Shown: positions 32,905 through 41,610 of the stretch, in pieces
How positions within the stretch are numbered: the stretch's first letter is position 1
Layout: every line of letters starts with the position of its first letter
NCBI GenBank assembly: GCA_963844655.1
Contig: CAWJPA010000001.1
Span: 638,487 to 702,486 of the forward strand
Source: JASHPR01 sp963844655
GTDB lineage: Bacteria; Actinomycetota; Actinomycetes; Streptosporangiales; Streptosporangiaceae
Direction: 5' to 3'
Length of the DNA stretch: 64,000 nucleotides
Translations under genes and position numbers: made by a program
The notes under the pieces: generated by a model
Databases searched by the model: none
What the model saw: the letters and a program-made list of their open reading frames with translations, nothing else
Told to the model about the DNA's origin: nothing

Positions 32905-33508
32905 TGCCCTGATCGGTGTGCATGATCACACCGGGCACGGTGCCGCCGCGCACGGTGACCGCCATGGCCAGCGCCCCGTAGGCCGCGGCAGCGTCGTGGT
33001 GCTCAGAGACGGTGAACCCGAGGATCCGGCGGGAAGCCGCCTCCATCACCGAGACCAGATACAGCTTGCCCTGGCCGGTGGCGACCTCCGTCCCATCGCC
33101 ATACCACTTGTGGTTCAGCCGGGCCGCCGGGAACTGGCGCTTGACCAGGCCCGGGGCGCGCCAGCGGCCGCGGCCGCGGCGGGTGGTGGCCTTGCGCCGG
33201 CGCCTGGCCCGCGCCGCCAGTCCCTGCTCTGCCATCAGCGCCGCGACGGTGTTCTTGCTCACCCGCCACCCGGCGTCTTTCAGGTCGGCGGTGATCATCG
33301 GGGAGCCGCGCTTGCCCTGATGCGCCTCAAACAGCCGCCTGACCTCAGCCGCCAGCAGGACCCGGCGCGCTGCCCGCGGCGGCAGCGTCCCGGCCCTGGC
33401 ATGGCTGGCCCACTTGTAATACCAGGACTGGGAGATCCCCAGCGCCCGGCAGGCCACAGCATGCGGGATCCGGTGCTCGTCCCTCTGGGCGGCGATGAAG
33501 GCAGCCAC
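32905..33508 (-). pseudogene. IS3-family OrfB, truncated by IS30 insertion
   Basis: HTH_21 (ALGISQSWYYKWASHARAG; GSPMITADLKDAGWRVSKNTVAALMAEQGL) and the first part of the rve core (NHKWYGDGTEVATGQGKLYLVSVMEAASRRILGF; MHTDQGSE) are present. The third catalytic residue (Glu) and the C-terminus are lost at the IS30 junction near 32905. The first Asp motif reads GDGTEV rather than the usual D-I/T-T. Confidence 0.8.
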
Positions 33509-33510
33509 CG

Positions 33511-33804
33511 CTACCTGCCCATCACGTCCTTCACCCAGAGGGCCACGCTGCGCTTGAGGACATCACGCTCCATCGCCAGCTCAGCGTTCTCCTTACGCAG
33601 CCGCACCAGCTCCGAACGTTTATCCTCGCTCAGCACGCCGTCAGATCCACGGCGGCGCCTGTCCGCGTTGACCCAGTTGCCGAGCGTGCCCTCGTTAACG
33701 CCCAGGTCCCGGGCCACCTGCGCGATCGGCTTGCCGGTCTCCCGGACCAGCCGCACCTCGCCCTCCCGGAAATCATGATCGAACTTCCTGCGCGTTTCTG
33801 CCAT
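33511..33804 (-). CDS. IS3-family transposase OrfA
   Basis: 97 residues: KFDHDFREGEVRLVRETGKPIAQVARDLGVNEGTLGNWVNADRRRRG (HTH_Tnp_1) and a coiled-coil LVRLRKENAELAMERDVLKRSVALWVKDVMGR. Two bases separate it from the orfB fragment. Intact in itself, but the element is broken. Confidence 0.88.
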   Translation of the reverse strand: MAETRRKFDHDFREGEVRLVRETGKPIAQVARDLGVNEGTLGNWVNADRRRRGSDGVLSEDKRSELVRLRKENAELAMERDVLKRSVALWVKDVMGR

Positions 33805-33902
33805 CGCCTTCCTCCTAAAGGCGATGTCTCCGCGCTACGAGGGGAAACCCAGTGTTCTACCGCGCAGAACAGGCTGATCTGAACTGCAGCGTGTGAGCTG
33901 GG

Positions 33903-34166
33903 TCAGGCGCTGGCGTAGACCTCGCGGATCTCGAGCGTCAGCGGCGTGACGCCGGGCAGTGCTGGGAGTGGATAGGTGGCAGCTTCCTCGGCGTGTTCCT
34001 TTGTGTCGAAGACGATGATGGACATGCCGATGTCATCGACGGGCTCCAGCCAGCAGGCGCTGACGAAGCCCGGTGCCCTCGGGACCAGGTCCAGTCTCAG
34101 GTCAGCCAGCGCCTGGCGAGCCGGGCCGGGATTCTCGATGCGGACGGTGGCTACCACTGCGTGCAT
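33903..34166 (-). CDS. Hypothetical dimeric alpha/beta-barrel-like protein
   Basis: 87 residues. MHAVVATVRIENPGPARQALADLRLDLVPRAPGFVSACWLEPVDDIGMSIIVFDTKEHAEEAATYPLP has the beta-alpha-beta pattern of ABM-like small proteins common in actinomycetes. No reaction can be assigned. It is a stand-alone gene between the IS3 remnant and the methyltransferase pseudogene. Confidence 0.75.
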   Translation of the reverse strand: MHAVVATVRIENPGPARQALADLRLDLVPRAPGFVSACWLEPVDDIGMSIIVFDTKEHAEEAATYPLPALPGVTPLTLEIREVYASA

Positions 34167-34471
34167 GGGCCGAGTGTTGCGGTGCCAGGACAGTGAGTCA
34201 ACGGAATAATGGCCCGGTGACCGGCGGCCGGATCGCCGCTGGCTGGTGCCGGGCTTCTGCGGCTGGCGGGCAGCTCGGCAGACAGCCGCAGGTGCTCGCG
34301 GTCCTGCTACGGGAGCCCGAGTTCATGGTCACCATGTCAGGCCGCAGGCGAGCAGATGACCAACCAGACAACAGCCACGCACCTGGCTGACAGAGGCCTG
34401 GGGAAGAACTCCCCGCTTCTGCATGAGGACAGCGTGTTGCGTTCCCGGACTTGGCGATGGGCAGCCGGTGG
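34167..34471. other. Gene-free stretch
   Basis: About 300 bases without a supportable gene or clear repeat. Confidence 0.45.
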
Positions 34472-35243
34472 TTAGCTGGTGCGCTGGCCCCAGGCGGTGA
34501 CGATAGGTCCTCCCATGATGATCCGGGTGGGGTCGGCCAGGGCTGCCAGCGCACCGTCAAGGTCGGCGCAGCTGGCTCCCGCGTGCCGGATCTGATCACG
34601 CATCCGCTCCACGCCCAGCCGGGCGCCTGGCCCAGGCGTCGCCGCCGGGCTGGTAGCTGCGGTGGGCCCGGCCGGCCACCTGATCGAGCCCGGCTTTGTG
34701 CAAGTCGGTCACCAGGTGCCGGCCATACCGCGGATTCCAGCCTGCCGCCAGCGCGGCCTGGTGCCAGGGACCGGTGATCGCCGACAGCGCCGACACCGCG
34801 GGTTCGGCGTCAAAGCCCAGCCCGTCCGCGTCCTCCAGGATCAGCCAGCCGCCCACACGCAACGCCGCGGCCAGCTTCGCCGCGGCGGCGGCCGGTGCCC
34901 TCAGATGTTCCAGCACCAGCCGGGCGTGGATCAGATCGAACCCGCCACCCGGCACGCCGTCCCGTTCCAGGTCATGACGGACGACGGTGATGTTGCCGTG
35001 ATCTAGGTCTGCCAGGACGCCGACATCGATATCGGACGCCAGCACCGAGCCGCGACCGCTGACCCGGCCCGCTAGCCAGGCCGCCATTGACCCCCGGCCG
35101 GCGCCCACCTCCCAGCACCGCCACCCGGCGGCTAGCCCCAGCTGGTCAACGGCGGCCTGGCTGACCGGATCAAGCTGGCGCTCCACCGCCGTGAGGCGCT
35201 CATCCTCCCGGCCCCAGGACCTGTCGAACGCGTACCTGCCCAC
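34472..35243 (-). pseudogene. SAM-dependent methyltransferase with C-terminal frameshift
   Basis: From GTG 35243 (VGRYAFDRSWGREDERL) the frame encodes a class I methyltransferase: GWRCWEVGAGRGSMAAWLAGRV (motif I), FDLIHARLVLEHL (motif IV region) and LRVGGWLILED. Near base 34620 the frame breaks (WARRPAGRGADA-stop). The expected C-terminus continues in another frame as VERMRDQIRHAG, then ALADPTRIIMGGPIVTAWGQRTS, to a stop at 34472. A one-base indel explains it. The catalytic domain is intact, so a shortened protein could still fold. Confidence 0.72.
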
Positions 35244-35708
35244 GCCCCGATACTGCCCCGGGCCAGCTGCCGAAACGTGCAACTGGCTGCCGCTCAAGCA
35301 AGCCGATCCGTTATCACGCCCGGGTCCAGAAAACACACTCATGGGTGCCGCATATGGCGCGGTCGGTCAGGCCGAATACAGCTGTCTCGCGGCCGCGGAG
35401 CTAGAGCGACACGCCTCAGCCGGCGAGCGGCTGTCACTGCCGACGCCGATCAGCCAGCCCGGGCAGTCGTGACCACGAAATGTGGGCCAGATCCAGATCC
35501 CAGATCCCAGTGGGGTTGACACAACCGCGCCGGGCGCGGTCCCGGCCCGCATCCCGGCACCGCAGCCACCAGCCGTCGCTGCCGCTCATCCAGGTGCGGG
35601 AACCTTCGCCCGAACCAATCCTGAAGGAAGTGCTACGAGGGAAACCCAGATCTCGGTTCGCAGCTGTTCATCGAGATCCCCCGGGATCAGCCGCACCGTT
35701 GGCGCTGG
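35244..35708. other. Gene-free stretch
   Basis: About 460 bases upstream of the methyltransferase with only short frames. I see nothing I can support. Confidence 0.45.
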
Positions 35709-36124
35709 TCAGGCCGGATCAAGATCGATGCGGATGGTCAACGGGGCGGAGGGCCACTGCTCACCCGATCGCCGCGTCCCACCGATATGGCAAGGTCCGC
35801 GAACGGGCGGACCGGGTCGTCGTCGTCGTCGGGAAGGGGGACGGCCGTTCCGCTGCGCTATGGGTGTCCGATCTTCACCCGCGTCTGAGGGTTCGCTTGC
35901 AGATTGCGGACGTAGTCGGCCTGTGTACCGTGCGCCGCTACTAGCCAGAATGGTTGTCCGTCAGCCCGTTTCCCGACGGGAGTGTATCGCGGGGCACCGG
36001 TGCGACGGCCGGTGGTTTTCCAGGAGCGCGAAAAGGTGCGGTGCGAAACCGAGAAGCAGGGATTGCCACAACCGGTTGTTGGGCCGCTCCATCGTGGTGA
36101 CAGTCGGTACGTGCGGGCTCGCAC
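35709..36124 (-). pseudogene. Deazaflavin-dependent nitroreductase (DDN)-like pseudogene
   Basis: The minus strand reads TTGRRTGAPRYTPVG, then FWLVAAHGTQADYVRNLQANPQTRVKIGHP, the F420-binding split-barrel pattern of DDN proteins. An in-frame TAG follows where RSGTAVPLPDDDDDPVRPFADLAISVG continues the family sequence, so a Trp codon TGG has become amber. A further frameshift precedes the terminal PLTIRIDLDPA. The N-terminus is also irregular. Confidence 0.75.
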
Positions 36125-36194
36125 ACGCTTGTTCTAGCACGCCGAGCTTTGCACCCACGTGCCTCTGCGTTCCCTATGCAGCGCGATCCGACGT

Positions 36195-36238
36195 TGGCGC
36201 GCTCGGAGGGACTCGACCCCCGGCCTTCTGATCCGTAG
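36195..36238 (-). repeat. tRNA-Arg(ACG) 3'-half, att-like fragment
   Basis: The minus strand of 36238-36195 reads like a tRNA-Arg from the anticodon loop CTACGGA through variable region, T arm and acceptor to an encoded CCA. One T of the T loop is missing, and the sequence upstream of the anticodon loop is not tRNA. A tRNA half ending at the anticodon loop is the usual form of a displaced att site of an integrative element. Confidence 0.72.
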
Positions 36239-36400
36239 ACCAGTGGAGGGTGCCGGCAAATGCTTTAGAGCCCGTATCCGCAGGTCAGGGTCCAGCAGGT
36301 GTCCGGCACGCCCGTCTGATCCGGTGCCGTCCCGCCGGTCTGTGAGACGAGCGTGAGGGCTAAGGAGGGTCTGGAACGATGGGCGAAATCCGGAGCGTGC

Positions 36401-36694
36401 TCACACCGCATCTCCCATCGCCAGCACGGCGGTGACCAGATCCAGCAGCAGGCCGCAGAGGTCGTCTTCGGCGACCAGCACCACCGTGCCGTCATCCAGG
36501 CCGATGTGGTAGACGGGGGTGCCGGGAACTGGGCGATACGGTGGCGGGACCGCCAGGGCGCGGGCGGCGAGATCCTCCCACTGGGGGCCATCGCCGCGGT
36601 GGGCAGTGTCCACCATGCGGCGCTGCATGGTGCCGTCCCGCTCGATCCGGGTCGCCACGACCCTCATCAGCTCATTGTGTTCCCGCGCGGACAC
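36401..36694 (-). CDS. Conserved hypothetical small protein
   Basis: 97 residues, or 88 from the internal Met. PVPGTPVYHIGLDDGTVVLVAEDDLCGLLLDLVTAVLAMGD is an acidic beta/alpha pattern that I recall from small actinomycete hypotheticals; no function is known. It stands alone, between the tRNA-Arg fragment and the ParB-like gene. Confidence 0.6.
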   Translation of the reverse strand: MSAREHNELMRVVATRIERDGTMQRRMVDTAHRGDGPQWEDLAARALAVPPPYRPVPGTPVYHIGLDDGTVVLVAEDDLCGLLLDLVTAVLAMGDAV

Positions 36695-36797
36695 CGGGTA
36701 AAGGCCCGTTTACCCTGGTTGGCCGGCCGCCCGCGCGTCGCCACGAGAGTCGGGATGCGCCATTGCATGATCTGCCGCGAATCGTTGTCCTGGACGG

Positions 36798-37352
36798 CTA
36801 GGAGCTGGCTAGGTCGTGACGGTCGTTTCGGTGTGGCTGCGTGCCTGGCTGCTTCGTGGCAGGCCCTGGCCGGATCATGCGGACCGCGGTGATGTTTGCT
36901 TGGACCCAGCGCTGGCCGAGCGCGCGGGCGACGGCAATGCGGTGGTGCCCGTCGAGTACGTAGTAGCCGCGGCCGCATTGGTAGAGGTCGACGGGGTCCA
37001 TGCCGCGACCGTGCCGAACGTCGATAGCGATCCGCTCAAAGCGTGTTCGCGGTAGCGGTGAGGTGGGCCGGAAATGGCGGTCGAAGCACATTGTCGGCTC
37101 GACCGACCCGACGATGCGATCGATCGGCACTGCCACCTGCCTGGCCAGCCCAGGACGGCCCGGGTGCCCGGTGGCCGAACGGACGTCACCCGCGCTCGCG
37201 CTGGTGACGATCGTCATCTCACCGAGCACCAGCAGGCGGTCGCGGATAGCTGGCCGACCACGCAGCCACCCGGCCAGTCTGGCCCAGCGTGCCCGCCGCC
37301 GGGCGCGATCGAAATCATCCCTGGCGTCTGCCTCAGGGAACCCAGTCTGCAT
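36798..37352 (-). CDS. ParB/Srx-fold domain protein
   Basis: 184 residues. The C-terminal half has FERIAIDVRHGRGMDPVDLYQCGRGYYVLDGHHRIAVARALGQRWVQANI, the ParB/sulfiredoxin core with the GxxYxxxDGHHR nucleotide-binding motif. The N-terminus (ARDDFDRARRRARWARLAGWLRGRP) is basic and helical. Stand-alone ParB-like proteins of this size act as CTPase switches or nucleases in varied contexts. There is no ParA nearby. Confidence 0.78.
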   Translation of the reverse strand: MQTGFPEADARDDFDRARRRARWARLAGWLRGRPAIRDRLLVLGEMTIVTSASAGDVRSATGHPGRPGLARQVAVPIDRIVGSVEPTMCFDRHFRPTSPLPRTRFERIAIDVRHGRGMDPVDLYQCGRGYYVLDGHHRIAVARALGQRWVQANITAVRMIRPGPATKQPGTQPHRNDRHDLASS

Positions 37353-37488
37353 AGTCTTGCGCTCCGCTGATCTTGGTCCGGCGGATCGGCTTGGTGGTCT
37401 TCGGCCGGTCGCCCGCTGCCCATGTTTCTCTCTCCCTATCTCCGTGGCAAGCCGCCGCGGCCCTTTCCCGGACGATGATGAAGGAGCA

Positions 37489-37800
37489 GGTGATAGCAGC
37501 AGTGATTATCGGTGCCGGCCCGCACAAGTGCTCGCACCCGCGGTGGCGATCGGCGTGGCCGGGGACCCGCTGGGGCGACGTGCGGGCGCGGGCCTCAGCG
37601 ACCCAGGCGCAGCAGCTGGTGGCGTGGGCGGCGGGCTGGCCGGAACGGGCCTGGGCGGCCGGGGGTGGGTGCGGGCTGGCTTCCTGCTGGCCCAGCAGCT
37701 GGCCTCGCGGGCCGCACAACGCCCGAAATGCCGGTGATCATCGCTGGGCGGCCAGCATCCGGAGCCCTCGGGAGCATGCTCGGGCTGCTGTGCCGCCCGC
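37489..37800 (+). pseudogene. IS110-family transposase N-terminal fragment
   Basis: VIAAVIIGAGPHKCSH corresponds to the IS110 start (IGIDPHKGSH) with the first catalytic Asp changed to Ala. The family pattern ..RARASATQAQQLVAWAAGWPERAWAA follows through at least one frameshift, then GLASCWPSSW in another frame. No leader like that of the other copies precedes it. The fragment ends before the EVE-domain gene. Confidence 0.75.
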
Positions 37801-37824
37801 ACAGATGAACCTAAGCTGCGAAGC

Positions 37825-38170
37825 CATGGCTGACTGGATCTTTCAGGGCAACCCCCGGCACTACGACCTGCACGCATCGGTGACCGCATCCCGAGAGCAG
37901 TGGTGTGGCACGCCGCGGTACCGGGACCGGATGGCGGCCGGTGACCGGGTATGGCTGCAGGTCGTGGGGCCGAAAACCGTGGCATCTATTACGTCGCGAC
38001 GATCGTGTCGGAGACCTACGAGCACCCCGTGAAGCCATCTGACCCCGCGCACTTCCGGTGGCGGACCGATATCCGGTTCGACTGCCGCATCCACCCGCCA
38101 CTGCTGAGGTCGGAGCTGCTCGACGACGTCCAGGTCGGCTCGTTCCGCCCGTTCCGCGGCCGGCCCCTCC
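37825..38170 (+). pseudogene. EVE-domain protein, frameshifted
   Basis: ATG 37825 begins MADWIFQGNPRHYDLHASVTASREQWCGTPRYRDRMAAGDRVWLQVVGPK, the start of the EVE (PUA-like, modified-base-binding) fold. At an A-rich run near 37975 the frame shifts and continues as NRGIYYVATIVSETYEHP, then FRWRTDIRFDCRIHPPLLRSELLDDVQVGSFRPFRG in the next frame. After about 38165 the expected C-terminus is not found. EVE proteins often accompany restriction or other defence systems; no such partner is intact here. Confidence 0.78.
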
Positions 38171-38911
38171 GTTGCCACACGCACCAGCGCGCCGAAATTG
38201 GCACTTCACCACCTTGCTCGAGCATGCGCACCGAGTCGGCGCTGTGGTGCCGCAGCGGACGTCAGCTTCGATCACAGTCAATGACGGACGCTGGTCCGAA
38301 AGCGTCGCCGCCGTAGCCGCCTTACCTGTATCGGATGATGCCGCAAGGTGGTTAGGCCTGGGCATTGCGGCATCATGAGCTGCTCTGTGCGGGCATGGTC
38401 GAGTTGGCTTCCTTGCCCTGATAGCTGCCGGGCCTGCGACCGGGCGGGCGGGTCAAGGACCGGGCGGGAGCCCGGCCGGCGTAGCCGGCGCCGTTAGGCG
38501 TCCTTGACGCGGCCGCCCGGGAGCGGATCATGCCAGGCGGTGGGGCAGGAAGGCTCAAGGGTGGCGCGGATGTGGTTGGTGGTCCAGGCCAGGGCCTTTC
38601 TGTGCGGGGTGACCAGCCGTGGCGGCCCGGGGCGGGAGGAGAGCAGCCAGCCTTACCTAGGTCCGCGGGGCTTGGGCGCTGCCCCGGCGACATGATGATT
38701 GATTGGGTGTCCCCGGCTTGCGGGGGTGCGGCCGCTCAGTCTAATCAGGCCGGCCGCCTGGCCCTTGGTGGCAAAGGCCCCGGCAGCGGCTGACAGCGGC
38801 TCGCGGGAGCTGGCCGCGGTGGTTCCCCATCGGGTGAAGTGCGGCTGCGGCGTTCCTGCCCGGGGGCCGGTGCGCCGAGGGCTGGTGACCATGGGCAAAC
38901 GGTGAGGGGTG
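38171..38911. other. Intergenic region with strong hairpin, 3' side of IS110
   Basis: About 740 bases. The first 200 continue a frame of unclear origin (NDGRWSESVAAVAALPVSDDAARWLG). The middle holds the extended hairpin at 38439-38521. The rest is the 3' flank or right end of the minus-strand IS110 transposase. I see no gene. Confidence 0.45.
38439..38521. repeat. Long GC-rich hairpin
   Basis: GTCAAGGAC (38452-38460) pairs perfectly with GTCCTTGAC (38500-38508). The arms extend outward through CCGGGCGG/CCGCCCGG with a small internal mismatch. The loop itself contains GGGC/GCCC and GCCGGC repeats. It could be the terminus or an RNA of the adjacent minus-strand IS110 element, or a bidirectional terminator. 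Confidence 0.55.
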
Positions 38912-39949
38912 TCAGGCGGCGGTGAGCGCGTCGTCGCCGAGTTCGGTCAGGATGTGGCAGGCCCGCCGGACGATCTTGCGGGCCTCCGAGAGGGCGGCGC
39001 GCTTACTGTTCTTGCGGTCCCTGACAGCGGCGTAGTAGGCGTGGTCGGGGGCCGAGGCGCGGGCGTGGGTCTTGCCGGCTTCATAGACCGCCCAGCGCAG
39101 CACCGGCGGCCCCTGCCGGGACAGGCGCCCGGGCGGGCCCTTGCGGTCCGAAGACCAGACGGTGACATCCAGCCCGGTGAACCGGACCGCCTTGCGGGAG
39201 GAGGAGAACCGGCCTGCCCCGGCCAGCCAGCAGGTCAGCGCCAGCGCGGTGATCGGGCCGACCCCATACAGCTGCGCGGCGAGGACCTTCGCGCCGGTCA
39301 GATGCCGGGCCGCATACCGCAGCTGCATGCGCAGCACCTCCATGCGGGCTTCGACGGCGGTGAGCATGTCCAGGGCGGTGGCGACCTGCAGCTGCCCGCC
39401 CGGCGACAGGTGAGCAGCGGCGGCCTCGCGCAGCCCAGCCACGCCCTGCTCGGTGCGCAGCGCGCCCTCGCCCAGCGCCGGGGCTCCCTGGTGGAAGAAC
39501 ACAGCATGGATGCGCTGCACCCAGGCGGTGTGCTCGGCCCGCAGGTCGTGGTAGGTCTCCAGCAGCGCCCGGTACTCCAGGATCTGCGCCGGCGGAATCC
39601 AGCACCCGGGCAGCCGGCCCTCGGCCAGCAGCACCCTGAGGTGCCGGGAGTCGGTCTTGTCGGTCTTGGCGTGCCGCTTGCGGCCGCGGGCGGCGGCGGT
39701 GTCGGCCGGCTCGCCGACATGCGCGGCGATCCCGGCCGCGGCCAGCTCCTCGGCGACATACCGCCACCCGGTGCACCCCTCCATCGCGAACGCGACGTCG
39801 TCACGGCCGGCGAACCGCGCCAGCCAGGCCCGCAGGTGCGCCCGGTCAGCCGGGGCGATCTGGCCGCGCTTTACCTCCCCGGTCACCGTGTCGAGATAGT
39901 CGAACGTCAGCTGCTTCCGGTGGATATCCAGCCCGCCTGCGATGGGCAT
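38912..39949 (-). CDS. IS110-family transposase, intact, second subgroup
   Basis: 345 residues from ATG 39949 with GAGGAGG upstream. The DEDD site is visible: GGLDIHRKQLTFDY, then AMEGCTGWRYVAEEL, then KTDKTDSRHLRVLL. The Transposase_20 half has LYGVGPITALALTCWLAGAGRFSSSRKAVRFTGLDVTVWSSDRKGPPGRLSRQGPPVLRWA with a Ser pair at WSSDRK. It differs clearly from the other IS110 copies in the window, so it is a separate lineage. Only about 140 bases of its 5' leader survive before the opposing copy at 40092 begins. Confidence 0.9.
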   Translation of the reverse strand: MPIAGGLDIHRKQLTFDYLDTVTGEVKRGQIAPADRAHLRAWLARFAGRDDVAFAMEGCTGWRYVAEELAAAGIAAHVGEPADTAAARGRKRHAKTDKTDSRHLRVLLAEGRLPGCWIPPAQILEYRALLETYHDLRAEHTAWVQRIHAVFFHQGAPALGEGALRTEQGVAGLREAAAAHLSPGGQLQVATALDMLTAVEARMEVLRMQLRYAARHLTGAKVLAAQLYGVGPITALALTCWLAGAGRFSSSRKAVRFTGLDVTVWSSDRKGPPGRLSRQGPPVLRWAVYEAGKTHARASAPDHAYYAAVRDRKNSKRAALSEARKIVRRACHILTELGDDALTAA

Positions 39950-40091
39950 CGGGACCTCCTCAAGCTCCGAAAGGGGGAGCGCGACGCCCCCCCTATGCGA
40001 AATGCCTACGCGGTCAAGCCTGACCCGCGTTGAGCTGGGGAGGTCTCCAGCACCCCGGCCAGCGACCTCAGCCCGGCCCGATGCATGTCAT

Positions 40092-40328
40092 CTAATTGAG
40101 ATCCAGGCGGATGTTGCGGGTTTGCCGTAGCGTCCAGGAAGCTCGGCGGGCTGGCTCCCGAACCGCCTGCCGACTGCATCAGCGTCACGCGGTCTGGCTT
40201 TAGAACGAGGTGCCAGCCCGCCGGGTCTCGCCGTGGCGTGGCTCGAAAGAGGAACGAGCGCAAGCACCGTAATTAGGCATGCCCGCCGCGGTCCTTCATC
40301 GCCTGGAACGAGGACTTGGAGTGTGCTG
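40092..40328 (+). ncRNA. Predicted IS110 bridge RNA, second copy
   Basis: Homologous to 25432-25657. It keeps stem 1 (GGGCTGGC 40148-40155 with GCCAGCCC 40212-40219), stem 2 (GCTCG/CGAGC) and AATTAG (40271-40276), complementary to CTAATT at 40092-40097. Stem 3 is GTCC (40291-40294) with GGAC (40312-40315), again around exactly 17 nt but with a different loop. The left flank does not match the expected guide (GAACCGCCT) in loop 1, so this copy may have been rearranged after insertion. Confidence 0.65.
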
Positions 40329-41068
40329 ATGACAGCAGTGATGATCGGCGTGGACCCGCACAAGGGCTCGCATACCGCAGTTGCGATCGATACGGCGGAG
40401 GAACCGCTGGGCAAGCTGCGGGTCCGCGCCTCGGCCAGCCAGGCCGGACGGCTGGTGAAGTGGGCGGCGAAGTGGCCGGAGCGGACCTGGGCGGTGGAGG
40501 GCGCCGGCGGTCTGGGCCACCTGCTGGCCCAGCAGCTCGTCGCGGCTGGCGAGCTGGTTCTGGACGTGCAGCCGAAGCTGGCGGCCAGGGTGCGGCTGCT
40601 CGAGGCCGGGGACAGTAACAAGAACGACCCGAACGACGCCCTGTCGGTGGCCGTCGCTGCGCTGCGCTCCAGGGCCCGGCGCCAGGTGCGGGCCGATGAC
40701 CACGCGGGGGTGCTGCGGGTGTGGTCCCGGCGGCGGGCCAAGAACCAGGCCGCGTGCCCGCTCCACGCCGTGCTGTGCGAGCTGGTGCCCGGAGGCGTGC
40801 CGGAGGAGATCACGGCAGCTCAGGCCGTCCGCATCCTCGGCTCAGCCAAGCCCTTCGGCGCCGCTGGGCAGGCCCGGTGCGACCTCGCCGCCGAGCTCCT
40901 GGCGGACATGCGCCGCCTGGATGAGCAGATGCGTGAATCGAAGAAGAAGCTTGCCGCCGCGGTCCGCGCGTCGGGCACCAGCCTGACCGAGCTCTTCGGC
41001 GCCGGCCCGGTCGTCGCTGCCACCGTGATCGGCGATGTCACGGACGTGTCGCGGTTCGCGGGCCAGGT
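40329..41068 (+). pseudogene. IS110-family transposase, 3' truncated
   Basis: From ATG 40329 the protein follows the copy at 25658 closely: MIGVDPHKGSHTAVAID, AVEGAGGLGHLLAQQLV, NDPNDALSVAVAALRS and FGAGPVVAATVIGDVTDVSRFAG. The sequence then breaks off near 41068 into a foreign minus-strand gene fragment. The catalytic Ser segment is lost, so it cannot be active by itself. Confidence 0.85.
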
Positions 41069-41345
41069 GGATCACGACCACCCGGTAACCGTTGATGATC
41101 TCGGCGGCCGGCTTTCCACAGAAGTTGCTGTGTGAGGCGGCGGGGTCGATGGTTGAGAAGTAAGGAAGGTTCGTCTGATATTCCAGGCCACCGTCGGCGC
41201 CAAGATCAAGGGTGCCAGTGCCCAGCGCAAACCGGCTGGCCCGCAGCACCTGCCAGTCATCACACAGCACCGCAGCCAGCCGCCGCAGCGACGCCAGCCT
41301 GGCCGCGACGTACTTGGTGTATTCGGCGTCCCGGCCGCTGCTCAC
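41063..41345 (-). pseudogene. Fragment resembling an ECF sigma factor N-terminus fused to unknown sequence
   Basis: The minus-strand frame starts YTKYVAARLASLRRLAAVLCDDW, similar to the N-terminal helix of SigE-like ECF sigma factors. It then continues QVLRASRFALGTGTLDLGADGGLEYQTNLPYFSTIDPAASHSNFCGKPAAEIINGYRVVVIHL, which I do not recognise. It is cut by the IS110 remnant at its 3' end and has no stop of its own there. Identification is tentative. Confidence 0.4.
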
Positions 41346-41610
41346 CGCCCGCCGCCCCAGCTCATCACGTGCTCCACAACTACTACAGGCGTGCGGCGCC
41401 GCGTTCCGTTGTCACCTGCAGCAAGATTTATCCATCCCCTGCCTGACGCCCCGGCCCTGGCGAAAACGCACGCAGATCAACATGATCTGAGCACCTTCGC
41501 CAGAGTCCACCACTGCAGGCGCGCAAGCACGTAATCGGGCGTTTCGGTAAGCCAACGCGCCGGGAGTGGTCTGCTGCGCGTGCGACGCATTGTGGATTGG
41601 GGAGGGCCGG

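Noticed and set aside
32279..33778. 499-codon plus-strand frame
   Set aside because: Antisense shadow of the IS3/IS30 transposase pieces on the minus strand; low complexity.
38909..40033. 374-codon plus-strand frame
   Set aside because: It is antisense to the intact IS110 transposase and has a repetitive Gly/Val/Arg composition without domains.
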